Shown in pieces: positions 49,263 through 58,888 of a DNA stretch of 64,000 bases. Origin of the DNA: Oscillospiraceae bacterium. GTDB lineage: Bacteria > Bacillota > Clostridia > Oscillospirales > Oscillospiraceae. Position 1 is the stretch's first letter. Each line of letters begins with the position of its first letter. Both the position numbers and the translations under genes were made by a program. Under the pieces are notes generated by a model. It did not search any database and was not told where the DNA came from. It saw nothing but the letters and a program-made list of their open reading frames with translations. Where the stretch lies: contig JAILFJ010000146.1 in assembly GCA_024697625.1 (NCBI GenBank), positions 1 through 64,000 of the forward strand. The letters are read 5' to 3'.

Positions 49263-50761
49263 TAAAATTGAAGCGGAAGGAAGTTTGCAGGCTTACATTG
49301 CTACTGGCTTCGGTATTCGCTGTTGTCTATGTGCTGACGCAAATGACCCCATTTGTTGCGGATGATTTCAATTACGCCTTCAAGTGGGGGGGAGGCGGCC
49401 GCGTAAGGAACTTCTGGGAGATGTTTTTTTCCATGGGGATGCATCGTTTTGCGACGAACGGACGGGTCTTTGCCCACGGCTGGGTGACTCTGTTTATGAT
49501 GTGGCCGAGATGGGTATTCCCTGTTGTAAATGCTGCCGTCATCATGCTCTTTTCGTGGGGCACGTACAGAATCTGCAGGATGTGGGATGTCCCCTGCCCG
49601 GATTGCTTTGTGCTAACGGTCTTGTTTTTGCTGTGGATCTGTATGCCTGCATTTGGACAGGTTTTCCTTTGGCTGGACGGTGCTGTCAACTATTTCTGGG
49701 GCGCAGCACTGTCATGGACCGTTATATGTGGTACTCTGTACAAATCGAAAAGAAAAGGAATTGCAGCATTGGTAACTCTGTTGCTGCTGCCACTGAGTTT
49801 CGTTGCGGGAGCCTGGTCGGAGCATATCTCGTTTTCTATGCTTGTCATACTTCTGATGCTGGCGGTTTACGGATGGGTGTCGGACCGAAGCTTTCCGTTC
49901 AGGCAGAGTCTTATGATCCTGTTCGGCGGCTTAGGCTATCTCTATCTGATGTCAGCGCCTTCTATGCTTCCTAAACAGCTTGCATCGATGGGATTGCCGA
50001 AGCCGAAAGGAATGCTTGAGACAGTCCGGGCTGTATTGGGTTATTTCTGGTGGGCTTTACTTGCTGCTGTGCTTGCACTGCTTGCCGGCGCTCTTCTTAT
50101 TCGCTTACTTTACAGAAAAAAGCTGCTGAGGAAGACGTTGAATGTACTTGCACGTTGCGGCATTGTCGTTGGTATCTGTGCAGTACTGCTCTTTGCCGTT
50201 ACATCGGCTCGAGATGATGGTTTATACTCCATGGTTTCATCTACCGGGTTGGGGCTGGGAATCCTTATTACAGTCTTTTCATTTGGATTGATATGTGCCC
50301 TGAGGAGTCAGATCGAGCGAGAGCAGCTTGCTTTTTCAATCATCCTGTTTCTTGGGGGCATATCGGCAGTTCTGCCCTTCAGCGTTGCGGCTTACCGGCC
50401 TGCCCGGGGCCTGTGTGCTCCGGTGGTTTTCGGGGCGATCGCGACAGTTATTCTCATGAACAGCAGCAGTATAGAGAGAAGGAAGCCTCTCATGGGGACG
50501 TTGCTCGGTGTTTTTCTTTTTACCTTTGTGATTGGTACTGCAGATATCGTCAATGTTCATCACGCTGCGGATATCAGAGAGGAAGAGATCGCGGAGGTCC
50601 TCTGTACAGACGGTATCCTTCGGACTGCACCATACCCCTGCCGGACAAAGTATAGCGCTCAGTTTGGACTGGAAGATCTGCAACCGGACAGCCTGTGGCC
50701 GAACGACATTGAAAAGGAATACTACGGACTGCAGGGGATCATTGTAGATACTGAAGAATAA
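49259..50761 (+). CDS. DUF6056-family membrane protein (500 aa)
   Basis: Early loop MTPFVADDFNYAFKWGGGGR with the ADDF motif typical of DUF6056, about ten helices, FLWLDGAVNYFWGAAL and VAGAWSEHISFSM as in related proteins. GTG start overlaps the MBL stop. C-terminal soluble tail ~450-500. Family function is undescribed; by position and the DD motif these could be lipid-linked-sugar-utilising glycosyltransferases. Confidence 0.75.
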   Translation: MIKLKRKEVCRLTLLLASVFAVVYVLTQMTPFVADDFNYAFKWGGGGRVRNFWEMFFSMGMHRFATNGRVFAHGWVTLFMMWPRWVFPVVNAAVIMLFSWGTYRICRMWDVPCPDCFVLTVLFLLWICMPAFGQVFLWLDGAVNYFWGAALSWTVICGTLYKSKRKGIAALVTLLLLPLSFVAGAWSEHISFSMLVILLMLAVYGWVSDRSFPFRQSLMILFGGLGYLYLMSAPSMLPKQLASMGLPKPKGMLETVRAVLGYFWWALLAAVLALLAGALLIRLLYRKKLLRKTLNVLARCGIVVGICAVLLFAVTSARDDGLYSMVSSTGLGLGILITVFSFGLICALRSQIEREQLAFSIILFLGGISAVLPFSVAAYRPARGLCAPVVFGAIATVILMNSSSIERRKPLMGTLLGVFLFTFVIGTADIVNVHHAADIREEEIAEVLCTDGILRTAPYPCRTKYSAQFGLEDLQPDSLWPNDIEKEYYGLQGIIVDTEE

Positions 50762-50906
50762 AAAAATACCGAAATGCTGAAACAATGCATCTGTTGAAGA
50801 TTAAACAAGGCATGACTGATACGTGAGCCTTGTGCGCTTAACAGGAATACAACCGATCATGTGCCACAGAGTCCGGACAGCCGGGGCGCCCTTCGCGTTT
50901 TCCTAC

Positions 50907-50935
50907 TTGATTTTTTATGGGATGTATGCTAAAAG
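50907..50935 (+). promoter_or_regulatory. Putative promoter of the GtrII-like gene
   Basis: TTGATT (50907-50912), 17-base spacer, TAAAAG (50930-50935). Lies in the 332-base gap 50762-51093, in which no gene was seen; leaves a leader of about 150 bases. Confidence 0.45.
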
Positions 50936-51093
50936 AGTACAATATATCCTTAATTCGGGGCGTTATTATGGTGTTGTAATGGGGCAGGGTCAGGGGATGT
51001 TTCAGTTTGGAGAAGACAATGCTGGTTGACCGCGCGATAAGCTTTTGAAAAACAGTGGGAAGTGGTGTTTTTCTCGGGAAGGAGATTCCGAAA

Positions 51094-52572
51094 ATGGAGA
51101 TCGACAGAAATCGGTCTGCAAGAGATTGGGTAAAAGAGAAAAAGTATTTACTGCGCCCGGCGATAATCCTTTCTATTATTTATATCATCGCGATTTCAGC
51201 AATTATCCGGGCAGATGTTCTGTATCTTGATGATGTTTGGCGGGCTATGGAAGGAACGAAAGGGTGGGACTTTTTCAGCCGCTATCTTTCCAACTTCCTG
51301 TCTGTATTCATTCATGCCGAAAATTATCTGACAGATGTCTCACCAATGCCTCAGATCCTTGCGGCACTGATCATGGGTATAACTTCGGCTTTGGCTTTGA
51401 GTATTCTGACCGGACGTGAAGAATTCTCCGTCTGGGATTATATTGCAGTGCTTCCGCTGGGGCTCTCACCTTATTTTCTTGAGTGCTTTTCATACCGATA
51501 TGATGCGCCTTATATGGCTGTGTCGGTGTTCTTTTCTGTTGCACCGCTGATATTTGCAAATACTTCCATATATGCTTTCTGCCTCGCAACGGTATTAGGC
51601 ACACTGGGAATGTGCACAACGTATCAGGCTTCTTCCGGGATCTTTCCCATGATGATGATCGCGCTGCTGTTTCGACAGTGGACTCAGGGAGAAGAGAAAG
51701 GCAGATTAATAAGACTTGCAGCGAGTTCCGCCGGCAGTTATGGAGCTGCTCTGCTGTTCTTTCGGATTTTCCTGATGCATTATGTGGACGACTATGTTTC
51801 GGTTGCAATCAGTCGGAACGGTTTTCTGTCGTATGTGTTACGGAACTATAAGGATTATTACACTGCAGTTGTGCTGGATTTTCGAAAAGAGTGGCTGGCC
51901 TTGATCTGCCTCATTCTGCTTCTGTTCGTGGTGTATGAAACAGTACGCAGTAGAAGAAATCGATTTGCAACTGCAATTATTGCGCTGCTTAGCCTGTTTT
52001 CACTTCTCTTGCTTGCTTTTGGAGTTTATCCCTTCCTGAAGGCGCCCCTGTTCGCACCGCGAGCGATGTACGGCATAGGAGCGCTTGTAGCGGTCGCCGC
52101 TGTGATTGCCTGTGACGGAAAACACCCGTGGCTGGCAAGGCTGTCGTGCCTCGCTTTGAGCTGGTCCTTTTTCGTGTTTGCATTCACCTATGGAAACGCA
52201 TTGAGTGTTCAGGAAGAGTACTCCCGATTTCGGATGGAAAGTGTGATTTCGGATCTGACTGATATCCCGGAGTTTTCTGAAGCGGAAAGCGTATGTCTTC
52301 AGCTGGAGGGATCAATAGGATATGCCCCTCAGATCAGGCATTATCCGCAGAATTACAGGATGCTGAGAGATTTGGTACCGATCACATTTCAGGATTCCTG
52401 GCGCTGGGGAGAGTACACTTTTTATAATGTTTATGATTTGTGGAATGTGCACACGGATTCAGATACAGATCTGACAAAAGAGAATCTGGTGCTGTTGAAA
52501 GAGAGCATATACCATACGATCTATGGAGATGAAAACAACTTTCTGGTTGTTCTGAAAGATCCGGAGAACTAG
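51094..52572 (+). CDS. GtrII-like membrane glucosyltransferase-domain protein (492 aa)
   Basis: Long N-terminal LLRPAIILSIIYIIAIS helix, then VLYLDDVWRAMEGTKGW (acidic LDD, the GtrII-type loop), DVSPMPQILAALIMG and about ten helices; C-terminal soluble segment from ~395. ATG 51094 follows GGAAGGAG by 8 bases. GtrII proteins put glucose on O-antigen from a lipid carrier; whether this one uses glucose is not known. Confidence 0.8.
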   Translation: MEIDRNRSARDWVKEKKYLLRPAIILSIIYIIAISAIIRADVLYLDDVWRAMEGTKGWDFFSRYLSNFLSVFIHAENYLTDVSPMPQILAALIMGITSALALSILTGREEFSVWDYIAVLPLGLSPYFLECFSYRYDAPYMAVSVFFSVAPLIFANTSIYAFCLATVLGTLGMCTTYQASSGIFPMMMIALLFRQWTQGEEKGRLIRLAASSAGSYGAALLFFRIFLMHYVDDYVSVAISRNGFLSYVLRNYKDYYTAVVLDFRKEWLALICLILLLFVVYETVRSRRNRFATAIIALLSLFSLLLLAFGVYPFLKAPLFAPRAMYGIGALVAVAAVIACDGKHPWLARLSCLALSWSFFVFAFTYGNALSVQEEYSRFRMESVISDLTDIPEFSEAESVCLQLEGSIGYAPQIRHYPQNYRMLRDLVPITFQDSWRWGEYTFYNVYDLWNVHTDSDTDLTKENLVLLKESIYHTIYGDENNFLVVLKDPEN

Positions 52573-52839
52573 AGAATTGGGCTGAGGGTTCAGGCAATCT
52601 GTTGGACAGAAATGTTCTTTTTTGAACTGCTTAGAGAAATCACAGTTTCGTGATCGAATATTATGAAGCAACTGAGCCGTGGCGAACCTGAGCCTGCGGA
52701 AAAACAGATCAGGCTTTAGCGGTGTTGTTGTGGTATGCTTTTTTGTATAGAAAAACAGATTCTGCACGGTATTCTCTGCTGCTCTGCGAGCTGCTGTGAA
52801 TTAAGCGGAATCGCTGGTTTCTGGAACGAAGGATAAGTG
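52573..52839 (+). other. 267-base gap without a gene
   Basis: No open frame with a ribosome binding site. A weak -10 TATAGA (52746-52751) follows a TTGTTG (52725-52730) at only 15 bases. GAAGGA lies before the next start. Confidence 0.4.
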
Positions 52840-54318
52840 ATGGATAGAATCCAAGATAATCGACAGCCCTACAGGAGACTGTGTTGGATATTGCTTGGCA
52901 TCTTGCTGCTGAGCTTTATACCTCTGCTGTTCCTGGGGCGTTATGATGCACCTGCCGGGGATGATTTTTCCTATGGTGCGGAAGCTCATCTGGCTTATGT
53001 ACATTCCGGGAGCATTCTAGAAGCAGTAAAAGCAGCCTGGGGACAGGTTAAATCAAGCTTCTATGGATGGCAGGGAACCTGGTCGGCAATCCTGCTGATG
53101 TCCCTTCAACCGTCGGTCTTTGGCTTTGCATGGTATCAGATTACGCCCTTTCTGCTGATTGGCATGCTGGCATTCGGCATCTTTATCCTCTGTATTCGTC
53201 TGTTTCGTGAGGTCTTCAAAACGGGACTGTATTTCGGACTCTGTGTTGGGGCAGTAGTCACCATGACCTGTGTTCAGCTGGTTCCATCACCGGTGCAGGC
53301 CTTTTACTGGTATAATGGTGCGATCTACTATACCTTTTTTCAGGGAATGGCATTTTTGAGCTTCGGAATCATGATTCCCTTAGTATTGAAAGAGAGTCGA
53401 AAGCCGGTGGATCGTTCCGTACTTCTGATTTTTCTGGAACTTGTTTTGGGTGGAGGAAACTTTGCTACCGCGCTTTGCAGCGGTATTGTTCTGTTTGGGA
53501 CGGCTTCAGTGCTGATTCTCCTGAAAAAGAAAACCTGGCGGAGACTTGTATTACCAGGGGGTGCTCTTCTGGCTTCCTTTCTCGCCAATGTTTTTGCACC
53601 GGGCAATGCATACAGAAAATGGACAGCACAGATTCTTGAAAAACCAATGGGAGCAGGGGAGGCAATTCTTGCATCCTTCGGAGCGGGATTGAAGAGTGTT
53701 GCTGCCTGGATGAGTCTTCCTCTGCTTGGAGCACTTCTGTTCCTGGGAGTGCTGTTCTGGCAGCAGCTGAAAGAACACCGGGAGGATGCGGCCTTTCGCT
53801 TCCCGGTCCCGGGGCTGGTTTCTCTGTATTCATATTGCCTTCTTTCCGCCATGTTCTGTCCCTCTTATTATGCAATGGGAAACAGCGGCCCGCTTCGTAT
53901 GACCAATATTATGTGGTATGTCTATGTGCTTCTGCTCGCCGTGAATCTTTATTACTGGATTGGTTGGATTATGACAGGGAGACATGGCAGAGAGGGATCA
54001 AAAACACAATGGGTGCTTCCTGCCGCAGTATTGGTCAGTATCGTTTTGTGTGCAGCACATGTTGTAATCGGAAAGGGCTATACCTCCGCAGCAGCATTCG
54101 GCACGCTTCACTCAGGGGAGGCGCAGGCATATTATGCAGAAGCAAAAGCGCGGGATGAGGTTTTGAGGACAGATGAAAGTGATCTGATAGAATTGGAGCC
54201 GTTTACATATCTGCCTTTTATGCTCTATACTGGTGATCTTTCTACGGACCCGGACTTCTATGCAAATCAGGACGTGGCTTTGTTTTACGAAAAGAGCCGG
54301 GTTGTGATCAGAAGTTGA
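52840..54318 (+). CDS. DUF6056-family membrane protein (492 aa)
   Basis: RYDAPAGDDFSYGAEAHLAY (GDDF motif), FYGWQGTWSAILLMSL, FYWYNGAIYYTFFQGM and AIMSF-type helices; about eleven membrane segments and a 60-residue C-terminal tail. ATG 52840 with GAAGGA 6 bases upstream. Second clear DUF6056 member. Follows the GtrII-like gene by 267 bases, so perhaps its own unit. Confidence 0.75.
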   Translation: MDRIQDNRQPYRRLCWILLGILLLSFIPLLFLGRYDAPAGDDFSYGAEAHLAYVHSGSILEAVKAAWGQVKSSFYGWQGTWSAILLMSLQPSVFGFAWYQITPFLLIGMLAFGIFILCIRLFREVFKTGLYFGLCVGAVVTMTCVQLVPSPVQAFYWYNGAIYYTFFQGMAFLSFGIMIPLVLKESRKPVDRSVLLIFLELVLGGGNFATALCSGIVLFGTASVLILLKKKTWRRLVLPGGALLASFLANVFAPGNAYRKWTAQILEKPMGAGEAILASFGAGLKSVAAWMSLPLLGALLFLGVLFWQQLKEHREDAAFRFPVPGLVSLYSYCLLSAMFCPSYYAMGNSGPLRMTNIMWYVYVLLLAVNLYYWIGWIMTGRHGREGSKTQWVLPAAVLVSIVLCAAHVVIGKGYTSAAAFGTLHSGEAQAYYAEAKARDEVLRTDESDLIELEPFTYLPFMLYTGDLSTDPDFYANQDVALFYEKSRVVIRS

Positions 54319-54323
54319 GAGCC

Positions 54324-56063
54324 ATGATTGTTCTGCGAACGGTTCTGTTTCTAGCCTCTCTGCTTGGGTATCTTGGCTGGCTGAGCCGTAGAATGCTTCC
54401 AGAGTTTGTACCGGCAGTTCTGTTCTCGTCAATCGGCTGCCTGATGCTTCTGGCAGCATTGTGCGGAGCTTCAGGTGCAGGAGCAGTGGCTGTATGCCTG
54501 ACAGGGCTGCTGCTTTTGGGATTCGCACTGCGAAAACGAGAGTCTTTTCGAGGACTGCTCTGTTTCTCCAACGGGTTTCTTCTTGTCCTCTGTCTGTATT
54601 TTCTCTGGAACCTTTACGGTATACGTCTGACAGGATATGACGACTTCAGCCACTGGGGTGTGATAACCAGAATCCTGATCACACAGGATCGGCTTCCAGA
54701 TTCAGGGGATGTCCTGCTGTCATTTCAGTCCTATCCACCGGGGATGGCATTGCTGATCTATTGGGCAGTAAAGATCGTAGGTATTAATGAGGAATGGTTC
54801 TGGCTGTATACTCAGGCTGTTCTTACCATGTCGATGTATATGGGCCTGTTTGCATTCACACAGACACGCCGTGAGCGCTGGTTTATGTGTGTCTGTATTC
54901 TGATTCTGCTCTGCAGTAATACTTTTTTCATCAACCTGCTTGTTGACGGTGTGGTGACTGCTGCTGCGCTGGGCAGTATGTGCTTTTGCCTGTGGTATAC
55001 GCATACGTCTGAAGGCAACAGGGTGGGAGACAGAAAAGCAGTTCTCTTCTGGCTTATACCGCAGATGGCGTTTCTGCTTCTGGTGAAGAATAGCGGTGTT
55101 TTTTTTGCACTGATCCCGGCACTTTATCTGCTTTTTAAGAGTGAGAATACGGAGGACCGACGCAGAGGGATTGTCCTGATGTTACTCAGTCTTATGCCGG
55201 TTCTTCTGTGGAGATGGCATGTGAGATCGGTATTTCCGGAAGGAATGCTGTCGAAGCATGCTCTGTCATGGGGATACCTCAGCAACACGATTACGGATAA
55301 AACCGTGCAGGGTATGAAATATATTCTAGCCAAACTGCTGAATCGACTTTTTTCACCAAAGACAGAACTTGTCTGGCTGCTGGCGTTCTCCGGACTTGCA
55401 GCATACTCAGGGCGCAGTCTTCTGAGAAGAAGAGACTCACTTCTTCGTGCGGTGCTTTCTGTGGATCTGCTCGCCGGACTGTTCTATGTCTTCTTTCTGT
55501 ATCTGATGTATCTGTTTGCCATGCCCTGGTACGAAGCTTCCCTGCTTGCAGGGTTTGAACGATATCTCAGGACTTTCACGGCATATGCCTGCGGCCTGAT
55601 GAGCCTGGCGCTTCCGGAGATATGGAGAGACGGAGGGGGCTCTGCGCAGCGCCTGCACCTGCGCTCGGCATTGATGGCTGGATGGGTTCTGCTGATTGCG
55701 CTTTCAATGGGAAGACGGTATGATTTTTATTTGAAATGGCCGATGGACGGAGAACCAAGGACAGCCTTGGAGGCCGTCATTGCGGAACACTCTGTCCTGC
55801 CTGGCAAGAATTATCTCATTGTTATCGGGGACGAGAACGAAGACCGGGAGTATCTTCAATACATGGCCCGTTATGTTTTAAACTCTGAACAGGTCACCGT
55901 TCTTACGCCTGAAGAATTGCATGAGAAAACGGACTGCGAAGGAGAAGCGGACTATGTGATCGCATGGGATTGGAACGATGAAATCAGAAAACAGCTTTCG
56001 CCAGAATTCGGTTTACAACCGGATCGGGTGATTGCCTTAGAAAAGGTGACGGAGCAATTGTGA
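54324..56063 (+). CDS. GT-C-like membrane protein with large soluble tail (579 aa)
   Basis: GYDDFSHWGVITRILITQD is the acidic first-loop motif, and SYPPGMALLIYWAVKIVG resembles GT39-like enzymes. Ten to eleven helices, then a soluble C-terminal domain (~490-579, LPGKNYLIVIGDENEDREYL). ATG 54324, 6 bases after the upstream stop. A TTG at 54315 is in frame. Likely glycan assembly. Confidence 0.7.
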   Translation: MIVLRTVLFLASLLGYLGWLSRRMLPEFVPAVLFSSIGCLMLLAALCGASGAGAVAVCLTGLLLLGFALRKRESFRGLLCFSNGFLLVLCLYFLWNLYGIRLTGYDDFSHWGVITRILITQDRLPDSGDVLLSFQSYPPGMALLIYWAVKIVGINEEWFWLYTQAVLTMSMYMGLFAFTQTRRERWFMCVCILILLCSNTFFINLLVDGVVTAAALGSMCFCLWYTHTSEGNRVGDRKAVLFWLIPQMAFLLLVKNSGVFFALIPALYLLFKSENTEDRRRGIVLMLLSLMPVLLWRWHVRSVFPEGMLSKHALSWGYLSNTITDKTVQGMKYILAKLLNRLFSPKTELVWLLAFSGLAAYSGRSLLRRRDSLLRAVLSVDLLAGLFYVFFLYLMYLFAMPWYEASLLAGFERYLRTFTAYACGLMSLALPEIWRDGGGSAQRLHLRSALMAGWVLLIALSMGRRYDFYLKWPMDGEPRTALEAVIAEHSVLPGKNYLIVIGDENEDREYLQYMARYVLNSEQVTVLTPEELHEKTDCEGEADYVIAWDWNDEIRKQLSPEFGLQPDRVIALEKVTEQL

Positions 56064-56086
56064 TGCCGTTATAAGGGGTGACAGAG

Positions 56087-57514
56087 ATGAGCCAGATCAG
56101 GAATACGGCAGAAGAACACAGAAAGCTCGCATTAATGATTGCGGTTTTTTTGTTCTATCTGTTTTATCTGCTTTCCAATCTCAATATTTATCTCTATTAC
56201 AGTTTGAGAGAGACTTGGTTCGTGCTCGCTGTTCCAGTCCTTGTTGCGGGTGTGCTGTACTTCGGCAGACACTGGGACAAGTGGGAATACCGCCTCATGG
56301 TCGCCTATTGCACATGGTTTCTGATTTCACGTATGCTGCATGACAACATTGCTCTGACGGAAGACTTCATGAAGACAGTGGATGTTTTCCTGCTGATTCC
56401 GTTCTTTGCACTGGGACTGTGCCTGAAAACAGAGGAGCGCAGGCGGTTCCTGGACGTTTTTTCTGCCGTGATCGGGGTATTTTACTTTCTGCTCGGTGTT
56501 TTATGCATTTTTTCCGCGCTCTACAGGATTGAATTCATTAATCCCATCTCACAGCAGTATCTGTGTAAAATGAGAACGGAGACGGGTTTCTCAAGACTGA
56601 TCATCATGGATATCAATCCAGATACTACAAATTGCTGGTTTATGAACAGCTTTTTCCTGATGGTGTATCAGTTTTTTGCTTGCAGAAAAAAGTGGTGGCG
56701 GATTCCTGCTGTACTTTGTGCGGCTGTAGATTATGTTGTATTGTCGATATGTTATGTGAGAAGTGTCATGGTAGCTTTCTCTGTGGGGATGGGCTTGCTG
56801 AGCGCCCTGATGATTCTCAGACATTTCAAGGGGAAGACAGGCTTACGTGCTTTTGCAGGTATGAGTGTGGTGTTTTTGATTACTGCCTCCGTAGTTTTTC
56901 TTGGTTTTGGTGTGGTATTTCGGAGCTATGGACATCTTTCTGTCGAACTGCGATATCCAAACGCTTCACAGGAGGAAAAGCAGGAATACTATCTGAGAGA
57001 TTTTACGAATCCCAAGAAGATAACGGGGAACAATCTGACAGAGATCTCTACAGGACGTGACTGGATCTACAGATCTGCTTTTGTTACAATCAGGGAAAAC
57101 CCCAGCATCCTTTTGACAGGTACCCTTACCAAAGATACGACGGAAATAGCCACAGATTATCTTCGGGAACACGGCAGATACAAGCCGGACAGAGAACTGG
57201 ATCACTTTCAGAACTTTCTGCTTCAGGTGATGGTTCTGACAGGCCTCCCGGGGCTCCTGCTCGTGCTTGCAGTATGTGTTCTGCTTGTACGCTCTGCACT
57301 GCGGCTGTTTTTCTGTGAGCCGGAGCGGGTACCGATCTTTGTCCAGACCCTGATGCTTCCGGTTCTTGGAGCCATGATTTACGGCATGTTTGAGATTACA
57401 TATTTTACCAATGCTGACCACTGCTCACTGATGTTCTATCTTATGGGCGGGATGATGACAGGCTGGTATTATGACATTTTTCCTATAAATGATAAAGGAG
57501 CCGTAAGAGCATGA
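56087..57514 (+). CDS. O-antigen ligase/polymerase-like (Wzy/WaaL-type) membrane protein (475 aa)
   Basis: Ten to twelve helices and a long extracytoplasmic loop (~290-400) that ends in RELDHFQNFLLQVMVLTGLP, the H-rich segment of the Wzy_C/ligase fold. ATG 56087 with AAGGGGTG upstream; the GTG at 56078 lies on that site. Would polymerise repeat units or ligate the chain to its anchor. Start of the final overlapping glycan operon; overlaps PIG-L by ATGA. Confidence 0.8.
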   Translation: MSQIRNTAEEHRKLALMIAVFLFYLFYLLSNLNIYLYYSLRETWFVLAVPVLVAGVLYFGRHWDKWEYRLMVAYCTWFLISRMLHDNIALTEDFMKTVDVFLLIPFFALGLCLKTEERRRFLDVFSAVIGVFYFLLGVLCIFSALYRIEFINPISQQYLCKMRTETGFSRLIIMDINPDTTNCWFMNSFFLMVYQFFACRKKWWRIPAVLCAAVDYVVLSICYVRSVMVAFSVGMGLLSALMILRHFKGKTGLRAFAGMSVVFLITASVVFLGFGVVFRSYGHLSVELRYPNASQEEKQEYYLRDFTNPKKITGNNLTEISTGRDWIYRSAFVTIRENPSILLTGTLTKDTTEIATDYLREHGRYKPDRELDHFQNFLLQVMVLTGLPGLLLVLAVCVLLVRSALRLFFCEPERVPIFVQTLMLPVLGAMIYGMFEITYFTNADHCSLMFYLMGGMMTGWYYDIFPINDKGAVRA

Positions 57515-58182
57515 ATATTCTATTTGCTGTCGCACATCCGGATGATGAAGTGCTCGGTGCGGGAGGCACGATTCCCAGACTGATCCGGGAAGGCCATCAC
57601 ATTGCCGTCTGTACTCTGGTGAACCTTGCAGACGCCAGGGCAAACCGGTCCGCCACACTGGCGGAGGACCAGAAAAACGCCCATGCGATCCTTGGCATCG
57701 AAAAGGCATATAATGGAGATTTCCCCAATATCCGGATGAATACTGTTCCCCATCTGGAACTGGTACAGTTCATCGAGAAGGCCATTGAGGACTGGCAGGC
57801 TGAAGTGATCTATACGCATCATCCAGCCGATACGAATATTGATCATGAGATGACGAGCGGCGCGGCACAGGCTGCGGCGAGACTCTTTCAGCGAAGAAGC
57901 GGGATTCCCCCTCTCAGACAGCTGAGCTTTATGGAGATCCCCTCCAGTACCGAGTGGGCCCTGAACAGCGCCATGAATCGCTTTACACCGAATTGCTTTG
58001 CAGATATCGGTGAAGACGGAATGAAGACCAAGCTCCGTGCGCTCGCTGCCTACATCGGAGTGATGCGTCCACAGCCTCATCCTCGCTCAGAAGAGGCTCT
58101 GCGCGGTCTGGCTGCGTGGCGCGGTGCTCAGGCGGGCTGTGCGTTTGCGGAGGCGTTTGAAACCGTCTTCCAGAGAATGTGA
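57511..58182 (+). CDS. PIG-L-family N-deacetylase (223 aa)
   Basis: AHPDDEVLGAGG (zinc site H9, D12, E13) and YTHHPADTNIDHE (HPxDxNxDH, second zinc ligand) as in LmbE/MshB. Removes N-acetyl groups from a GlcNAc-type sugar. AAAGGAG before ATG. Beside an initiating sugar transferase and an SDR, so it probably makes an amino sugar in the repeat unit. Confidence 0.92.
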   Translation: MNILFAVAHPDDEVLGAGGTIPRLIREGHHIAVCTLVNLADARANRSATLAEDQKNAHAILGIEKAYNGDFPNIRMNTVPHLELVQFIEKAIEDWQAEVIYTHHPADTNIDHEMTSGAAQAAARLFQRRSGIPPLRQLSFMEIPSSTEWALNSAMNRFTPNCFADIGEDGMKTKLRALAAYIGVMRPQPHPRSEEALRGLAAWRGAQAGCAFAEAFETVFQRM

Positions 58183-58189
58183 GGCTCCC

Positions 58190-58888
58190 ATGCACAGCAG
58201 ATTACTGTATCAATCCGGCAAACGGGCATTTGACATTGCAGCATCCGGTGCAGGGATCGTTCTGACCAGCCCGATTCTTCTTGCCTCTGCTGTTGGAATT
58301 GAGCTTTCGGACCCGGGTCCGGTTTTTTATCTTGCAAAGCGTGCAGGCAGGGACAACAGACCGTTCCGTATGTTCAAGTTCCGCTCCATGAGAGTGGACC
58401 GTACAGCGGATGAGAAAAGCCTCCGGCCGGACCAGGATCGGATATTTCCATTCGGACGATTTATGCGGAGCACGAAGATCGATGAGCTGCCGCAGCTTCT
58501 GAACGTGCTGCTCGGCTCCATGACGGTTGTCGGACCGCGTCCGGCGGCTATGGATCAGCTTGACATTACCCGCGGCGGAGAAAACGCAGCGGCTGCGGCT
58601 CTCAAACCGGGGCTTACGTCACCTTCGGCACTGTATGATTATATCTACGGTGACAGAATTGAGGACGAGGATGAGTACAACGAGAAGGTGCTCCCAACCA
58701 GACTCGCGCTGGACCGGTATTATCTGGAGAAGCAGAGTGCGGGCTACGACCTGAAGATGATTTTCTATACTGTCCGCTGTATTCTCGGGACTGTGACAGG
58801 AAAACCTGCACTGGGTATTCTGGAAGAACTGATCGATGCGGTGGACGGAGACCGACGGGCACTGAGTGAAGTGGGTGGAAGTTTATGA
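58190..58888 (+). CDS. Initiating sugar-phosphate transferase, WcaJ/PglC type (232 aa)
   Basis: Membrane re-entrant start KRAFDIAASGAGIVLTSPIL, DPGPVFYLAKRAG, FRMFKFRSMRVD, STKIDELPQLLNVLLG, MTVVGPRPA. This is the polyprenol phosphosugar transferase that starts glycan assembly. ATG 58190 with GAGG 5 bases upstream; the N-terminal part lies in the membrane, rest cytosolic. No extra WcaJ-type helices: short PglC-type layout. Confidence 0.93.
   Translation: MHSRLLYQSGKRAFDIAASGAGIVLTSPILLASAVGIELSDPGPVFYLAKRAGRDNRPFRMFKFRSMRVDRTADEKSLRPDQDRIFPFGRFMRSTKIDELPQLLNVLLGSMTVVGPRPAAMDQLDITRGGENAAAAALKPGLTSPSALYDYIYGDRIEDEDEYNEKVLPTRLALDRYYLEKQSAGYDLKMIFYTVRCILGTVTGKPALGILEELIDAVDGDRRALSEVGGSL

Noticed and set aside
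50823..51029. 68-codon frame in the gap before the GtrII-like gene
   Set aside because: No binding site, no recognisable protein features.
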